A stretch of DNA of 8,849 bases, from the NCBI GenBank assembly GCA_023416855.1, contig JAEZGU010000197.1:1-8849 (forward strand), given 5' to 3'. The translations under genes were made by a program, and so were the position numbers. Within the stretch, counting starts at the first letter, position 1. Each line of letters begins with the position of its first letter. Source of the stretch: Bacillota bacterium. GTDB lineage: Bacteria > Bacillota > Clostridia > Tissierellales > Sedimentibacteraceae. Shown piece after piece: positions 6,051-8,849 of the stretch. The notes beneath the pieces were generated by a model. It was not told the DNA's origin. It did not search any database and saw only the letters and a list, made by a program, of their open reading frames with translations.

Positions 6051-7361
6051 TTATACATTCGCTACATAACATGTATTTCTACCTGCACCAATTTTCAACA
6101 AGACTCCGTTGTCTACCATTTCTCCTAATATTTGAGCTGTCTGAGTTTTTTTCAATGACAAAATATTTTCTGCTTCCTTTCTTGTTATTCGTCCGGTAGA
6201 TTTAACATATTTTATTATTTTAAGTTCATATTCGTTCAGATTATTTCCAAACTTATTAATTTGTTCTGAAGAATTAGTTTTGTTATTTACTTTAGGTAAT
6301 ATTACCTTTATTGAATTTTGTGCAATTAAGAACTCAGGATTTACGCCACTGTTTTTATAATATTCCCTTATTCTCCTTACACCGGTGGCAAGTCGTTCAA
6401 TAATGCCTAACCTTAAAAATATATCTGCTAATATTTTATTTCGCGGAATCGAAACTCGACCATCTAAATATTCTTCCTCTGTTATACCAATAGGCAGACC
6501 GCCAGGTGATATAATTTCCGCTCTATCATCAAAAATCTCTATTCTTATGTCACTATCTAACATATACTCTCGATGAACTATTGCATTAGCAATAGCTTCC
6601 CTATATGCTACTAAAGGAACTTCTTCTATTGTTTCTCTATAAGCACCTTTAATTATTTCTCTGGTATTTATATGTTTATGATAAAATTCAATTGCCTTAT
6701 TAAATTGTTCTAATATTGATATATTTCTTAATATTTGTTTATCTATAATATCTAAGCCAGTATCAGTGAACCTTACCATAGATATACCTGCATGGCTTAT
6801 AGGGTTATTATCTGATAATAATGCTAATGCTATTGTATGATTATCTCCATTCATGAGCCCAAGTGTTTTTAATATATCATCATTTAAAACACTTACTCCT
6901 AATCTTTCCCTTAATTTATTATTAAGATAATTATAATGAATATTTTTCTCTTCATAAATTAAAGCATCATAGCCAATGTTTCTTCCTTTAAGGATGAGAT
7001 TTTCATATTCAATTTTGTTTGTTGGAACAGTTGAGGTATTCATCCTTTTATATGCTTTGTTATTATACAAATATGGAGTATTTTCGCCTGCAAATACTTT
7101 TAAAATAATTAGTATTTTACCATCTTTTTTTTCTTCATAGATCTCATAGTATGGTCTAGGTAGAATATTATCGTTTATTGCATTCTCAATATTTAATTTT
7201 AATAATTTAGTTTCTTCAATACCAACTATATTTAGATTATCATCTATTCCAAATATAATATATCCATCATGATAATTTGCCATGGCCGATACTGTTTTTA
7301 ATATAGTTTTAGTATATTCTCTCTTATATTCTACATATTTTGTTTCACCTTCATAATACAT
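6051..7361 (-). CDS. AlbA_2 / divergent AAA-4 ATP-binding protein with C-terminal winged helix
   Basis: A likely nucleic-acid-binding regulator of about 436 residues. In numbering from the upstream ATG at 7367, residues 6-110 are an AlbA_2 (Schlafen-like) domain: 'ETKYVEYKREYTKTILKTVS' with the conserved glutamate and lysine, then 'GYIIFGIDD'. Residues about 250-345 are a histidine-kinase-like ATPase module of the HATPase_c_4 type: 'YREAIANAIVHREY' as N-box, 'ISPGGLPIGIT' as G-box, and 'RNKILADIFLRLGIIERLATG'. Residues about 378-435 resemble a winged helix ('ITRKEAENILSLKKTQTAQI', then 'DNGVLLKIGAGRNTCYV'). Family members are annotated as transcription regulators or putative helicases, mostly without experimental function. 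The operator-like repeat at its promoter suggests autoregulation. The second ATG (7361), 7 nt from GGAGG, is preferred over the first (7367), which is only 1 nt away. No terminator is evident downstream. Confidence 0.88.
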   Translation of the reverse strand: MYYEGETKYVEYKREYTKTILKTVSAMANYHDGYIIFGIDDNLNIVGIEETKLLKLNIENAINDNILPRPYYEIYEEKKDGKILIILKVFAGENTPYLYNNKAYKRMNTSTVPTNKIEYENLILKGRNIGYDALIYEEKNIHYNYLNNKLRERLGVSVLNDDILKTLGLMNGDNHTIALALLSDNNPISHAGISMVRFTDTGLDIIDKQILRNISILEQFNKAIEFYHKHINTREIIKGAYRETIEEVPLVAYREAIANAIVHREYMLDSDIRIEIFDDRAEIISPGGLPIGITEEEYLDGRVSIPRNKILADIFLRLGIIERLATGVRRIREYYKNSGVNPEFLIAQNSIKVILPKVNNKTNSSEQINKFGNNLNEYELKIIKYVKSTGRITRKEAENILSLKKTQTAQILGEMVDNGVLLKIGAGRNTCYVANV

Positions 7362-7368
7362 ATGCATA

Positions 7369-7373
7369 CCTCC
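7369..7373 (-). promoter_or_regulatory. Ribosome binding site deciding the AlbA_2 protein start
   Basis: GGAGG on the minus strand is 1 nt from the ATG at 7367 but 7 nt from the in-frame ATG at 7361. Normal spacing favours the second, removing residues Met-His. Confidence 0.65.
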
Positions 7374-7378
7374 ATATA

Positions 7379-7406
7379 AATCGAACTAAAATTTACTCGT
7401 TCGATT
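7379..7406. promoter_or_regulatory. Candidate operator: 8-bp inverted repeat with 12-bp spacer
   Basis: AATCGAAC (7379-7386) and GTTCGATT (7399-7406) are perfect inverted copies separated by 12 bp. The element begins 2 bp downstream of the -10 and covers the expected start of transcription, where a bound repressor would block initiation. It contains CG-rich cores in otherwise AT-rich DNA. The natural candidate ligand is the winged-helix protein encoded just downstream. Confidence 0.6.
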
Positions 7407-7407
7407 A

Positions 7408-7436
7408 ATGTTAGCATATTATCAAAATTAATGCAA
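7408..7436 (-). promoter_or_regulatory. Promoter of the AlbA_2 gene
   Basis: On the minus strand, TTGCAT (7436-7431), a 17-bp spacer and TAACAT (7413-7408) are seen, with a TGC extension just before the -10. Both hexamers are 4/6 matches; the extended -10 and the exact spacing support it. The operator-like repeat follows directly. Confidence 0.55.
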
Positions 7437-7547
7437 ACAATTTAATTAATAATTACATTAGCCACAATAACAATATCACTTTAAAACCCGATTTTTGTCG
7501 AATAAGATTGTGCCCATTTTAATCATGTCTGCTGCTATGTCTATATC

Positions 7548-8408
7548 TTAAGTTATAATCCCATACTTAGGTAGCAGCTCATTTTTTACATAAAATTTAT
7601 GCAATGTTAACGCATCATGAAAGTACTTCCAATCAGAAGTTTGAAAATTCCTTTTTCTATCATATATTTTTTTATCCTTATCTATAACCTCAACTGCTTC
7701 ATTAAACCATTCTCTATCATCATATGCTACATTGGATTTAAATCCAAAATAACCTTCACTGATTTTTTGCTGCCAAAGTAATTCTCTATTTTCAATAGTA
7801 TCTCTTATAGAGAGAAGTTCAACAAATTTGTCTTTTATTTCATTCCATTTAGCTGGCTTGTTTTCGTATAATTCTATATGGCTTCTAACTTGGTTGTTTA
7901 AAAATAAAAAAATATGAAATAGAGCATCCATACACCTTTTTGGATCATTTATGTCATTATGATTCGCTTCAGCATAATTATGTCCTAATCCATCAAACCC
8001 TTGATGTGACCAAGTATCTGCATATACATGAAATGTCACTCCTAATCTATGAAGTCCATACGGTTTGTCCAAAGTTCTAAGAGTATCCTGTAATAGTTCA
8101 TTTGCGGTAACACTGTTTTTTCTACATAATAATTTTTCATAAAACTCTGTTCCAGCTACGCCGGGAAGAAAGTGAAATGGCAAAAATACATCATAACGAG
8201 TTTTCTTATCAATAACATTATATTCAAAAAATTTATAAGCTGACATTTGTTGTTGATACCGTCCCCCACTCATGAATTCTAATACGTGGTCATATTTAGC
8301 ATCATCAGTATGTTGTGACGCATAAGCAATTGTTTTGCAATAATCGTGCTTTAAACCCGCCAATTTACATATTGTATATATAGCATAAAAGTGAAAATCT
8401 AATTGCAT
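7548..8408 (-). CDS. DUF6765-family protein, possible metal-dependent hydrolase-like fold
   Basis: A 286-residue soluble protein with no signal peptide or membrane segment. The opening 'MQLDFHFYAIYTICKLAGL' and the central 'GVTFHVYADTWSHQGFDGLG' (123-142) match my memory of DUF6765 proteins. His and Asp residues recur in metal-site-like patterns: Asp4 and His6; His33 with Asp35/Asp36; His79; and His127, Asp131, His135 in an HxxxDxxxH arrangement. Similar HxxxDxxSH patterns occur in zinc-dependent phospholipase C / S1-P1 nuclease folds, so a helical metal-binding hydrolase is a reasonable guess, but no activity is established. The start ATG follows a GGGGG ribosome site (8419-8415) with a 6-nt gap. 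The gene has its own candidate promoter, and a hairpin separates it from the Panacea gene upstream. No clear terminator follows; 23 further sense codons lie in frame after the stop. Confidence 0.72.
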   Translation of the reverse strand: MQLDFHFYAIYTICKLAGLKHDYCKTIAYASQHTDDAKYDHVLEFMSGGRYQQQMSAYKFFEYNVIDKKTRYDVFLPFHFLPGVAGTEFYEKLLCRKNSVTANELLQDTLRTLDKPYGLHRLGVTFHVYADTWSHQGFDGLGHNYAEANHNDINDPKRCMDALFHIFLFLNNQVRSHIELYENKPAKWNEIKDKFVELLSIRDTIENRELLWQQKISEGYFGFKSNVAYDDREWFNEAVEVIDKDKKIYDRKRNFQTSDWKYFHDALTLHKFYVKNELLPKYGIIT

Positions 8409-8440
8409 ATAATACCCCCATATATATAAATTTCAATACA

Positions 8441-8469
8441 ATGCTACCATAAATTACATAATTTTACAA
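8441..8469 (-). promoter_or_regulatory. Possible promoter of the DUF6765 gene
   Basis: On the minus strand, TTGTAA (8469-8464), 17 bp, then TAGCAT (8446-8441) with a TGG extension before the -10. Each hexamer matches 4 of 6 bases. It lies between the terminator hairpin and the gene, giving a leader of about 27 nt. Confidence 0.42.
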
Positions 8470-8492
8470 TATCTTAGTAAAAGAATAGATGA

Positions 8493-8533
8493 AAGACTAT
8501 TAAGAAATTTTTTGATTATTTCTTAATAGCCTT
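8493..8533 (-). terminator. Hairpin downstream of the Panacea gene, probable terminator
   Basis: CTATTAAGAAA (8497-8507) and TTTCTTAATAG (8519-8529) form a perfect 11-bp stem. With outer AAG/CTT the helix reaches 15 pairs; the one odd position is a G-U pair in the minus-strand RNA but an A-C mismatch in the plus-strand RNA, favouring minus-strand function. It lies 18 nt past the stop at 8552. The following U-rich tract is weak, so termination may be partial. Confidence 0.6.
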
Positions 8534-8551
8534 AATTTTATTGATTTTCTT

Positions 8552-8849
8552 CTATAAGCATCTTTCGTGGATTGAATAAAGCTTACTAAATAAATCTTTC
8601 GAGTAATCTTTTATGTCAACAAGGTTCAACATTTTATATTTTTCCTTTACATTATTAAAATAAGATTCAATATCTGTCTTTTTAATAATTCTATCAGAGC
8701 TTTCCCCATCCTTTAAACCTCTTCTGGCTACACGCCAAGGTTCTTCTGAGTGTGTCATATTCTCTAATATTTTTCCGCTATAGCATCCAAAATATAAAAT
8801 AATATAATCAAGTAACTCCTTTTCATCCTCTGTCAAACTGATGCCTTCA
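8552..8849 (-). CDS. Panacea (DUF4065, SocA-like antitoxin) protein, C-terminal part
   Basis: The frame is open to the right edge, so the start lies outside. The visible C-terminal 99 residues include 'GISLTEDEKELLDYIILYFG' and 'LENMTHSEEPWRVARRG', which is the Panacea-domain signature: a short helix ending in a tyrosine-phenylalanine-glycine turn, then a Thr-His-x-x-x-Pro-Trp motif. Panacea proteins act as antitoxins for diverse toxins in toxin-antitoxin pairs, or as proteolytic adaptor-like antitoxins (SocA), and are common in prophages. An internal TTG at 8836 could be mistaken for the start, but the conserved region extends upstream of it. Any toxin partner would be beyond the right edge, because the neighbour on this side is DUF6765 and is separated by a hairpin. 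Confidence 0.82.
   Translation of the reverse strand, partial: EGISLTEDEKELLDYIILYFGCYSGKILENMTHSEEPWRVARRGLKDGESSDRIIKKTDIESYFNNVKEKYKMLNLVDIKDYSKDLFSKLYSIHERCL

Noticed and set aside
7548..8849. DUF6765 and Panacea as a toxin-antitoxin pair
   Set aside because: A probable terminator and a separate promoter lie between them, and DUF6765 does not resemble known Panacea-paired toxins.
1..8849. CRISPR arrays, insertion sequences, tRNA or rRNA genes
   Set aside because: Read for regularly spaced repeats, transposase-like frames and cloverleaf or rRNA motifs; none found.

Overview
The window is about 8.8 kb of AT-rich DNA. Strong GGAGG-type ribosome binding sites, sigma-A-like promoters and lysine/asparagine/isoleucine-rich proteins point to a low-GC Gram-positive anaerobe of the Clostridia (inference; no rRNA or species marker is present). 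Nearly every gene is a single transcription unit with its own promoter and often its own terminator. The only operon visible is hicAB.

Layout, left to right. (1) 1-394, minus strand: the 5' part of a membrane-anchored family 2 glycosyltransferase that runs off the left edge. (2) 496-1139, minus: a hicA-hicB type II toxin-antitoxin operon. Its promoter (1229-1257) matches the consensus perfectly, and two small palindromic boxes sit between -35 and -10, a likely HicB operator. (3) 1306-1547, minus: an internally deleted, frameshifted remnant of a dihydrodipicolinate synthase (DapA)-family gene, with only the two ends left. (4) 1726-2670, plus: a short-chain-type L-threonine 3-dehydrogenase, with a terminator. 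(5) 2836-4821, plus: a methyl-accepting chemotaxis protein, with a terminator. (6) 4866-5921, minus: a lipoprotein carrying a seven-bladed YVTN beta-propeller, convergent with the chemoreceptor gene. (7) 6051-7361, minus: an AlbA_2 / histidine-kinase-like ATPase / winged-helix protein whose promoter carries an 8-bp inverted repeat with a 12-bp spacer. (8) 7548-8408, minus: a DUF6765-family protein with a conserved His/Asp pattern. (9) 8552-8849, minus: the C-terminal part of a Panacea (DUF4065, SocA-like antitoxin) protein that enters from the right edge, followed by a terminator hairpin.

The genes do not form one pathway. Threonine dehydrogenase is amino-acid catabolism, the chemoreceptor senses an external ligand, and the propeller lipoprotein is an envelope protein. 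Around this core sit accessory elements: hicAB, the Panacea gene, the AlbA_2 protein and a decaying gene. That mix fits a plastic chromosomal region. I do not see a clear multi-gene new system. The best leads are the DapA-family deletion remnant, the two operator-like promoter architectures, the poorly characterised DUF6765 gene and the missing partner of the Panacea gene.
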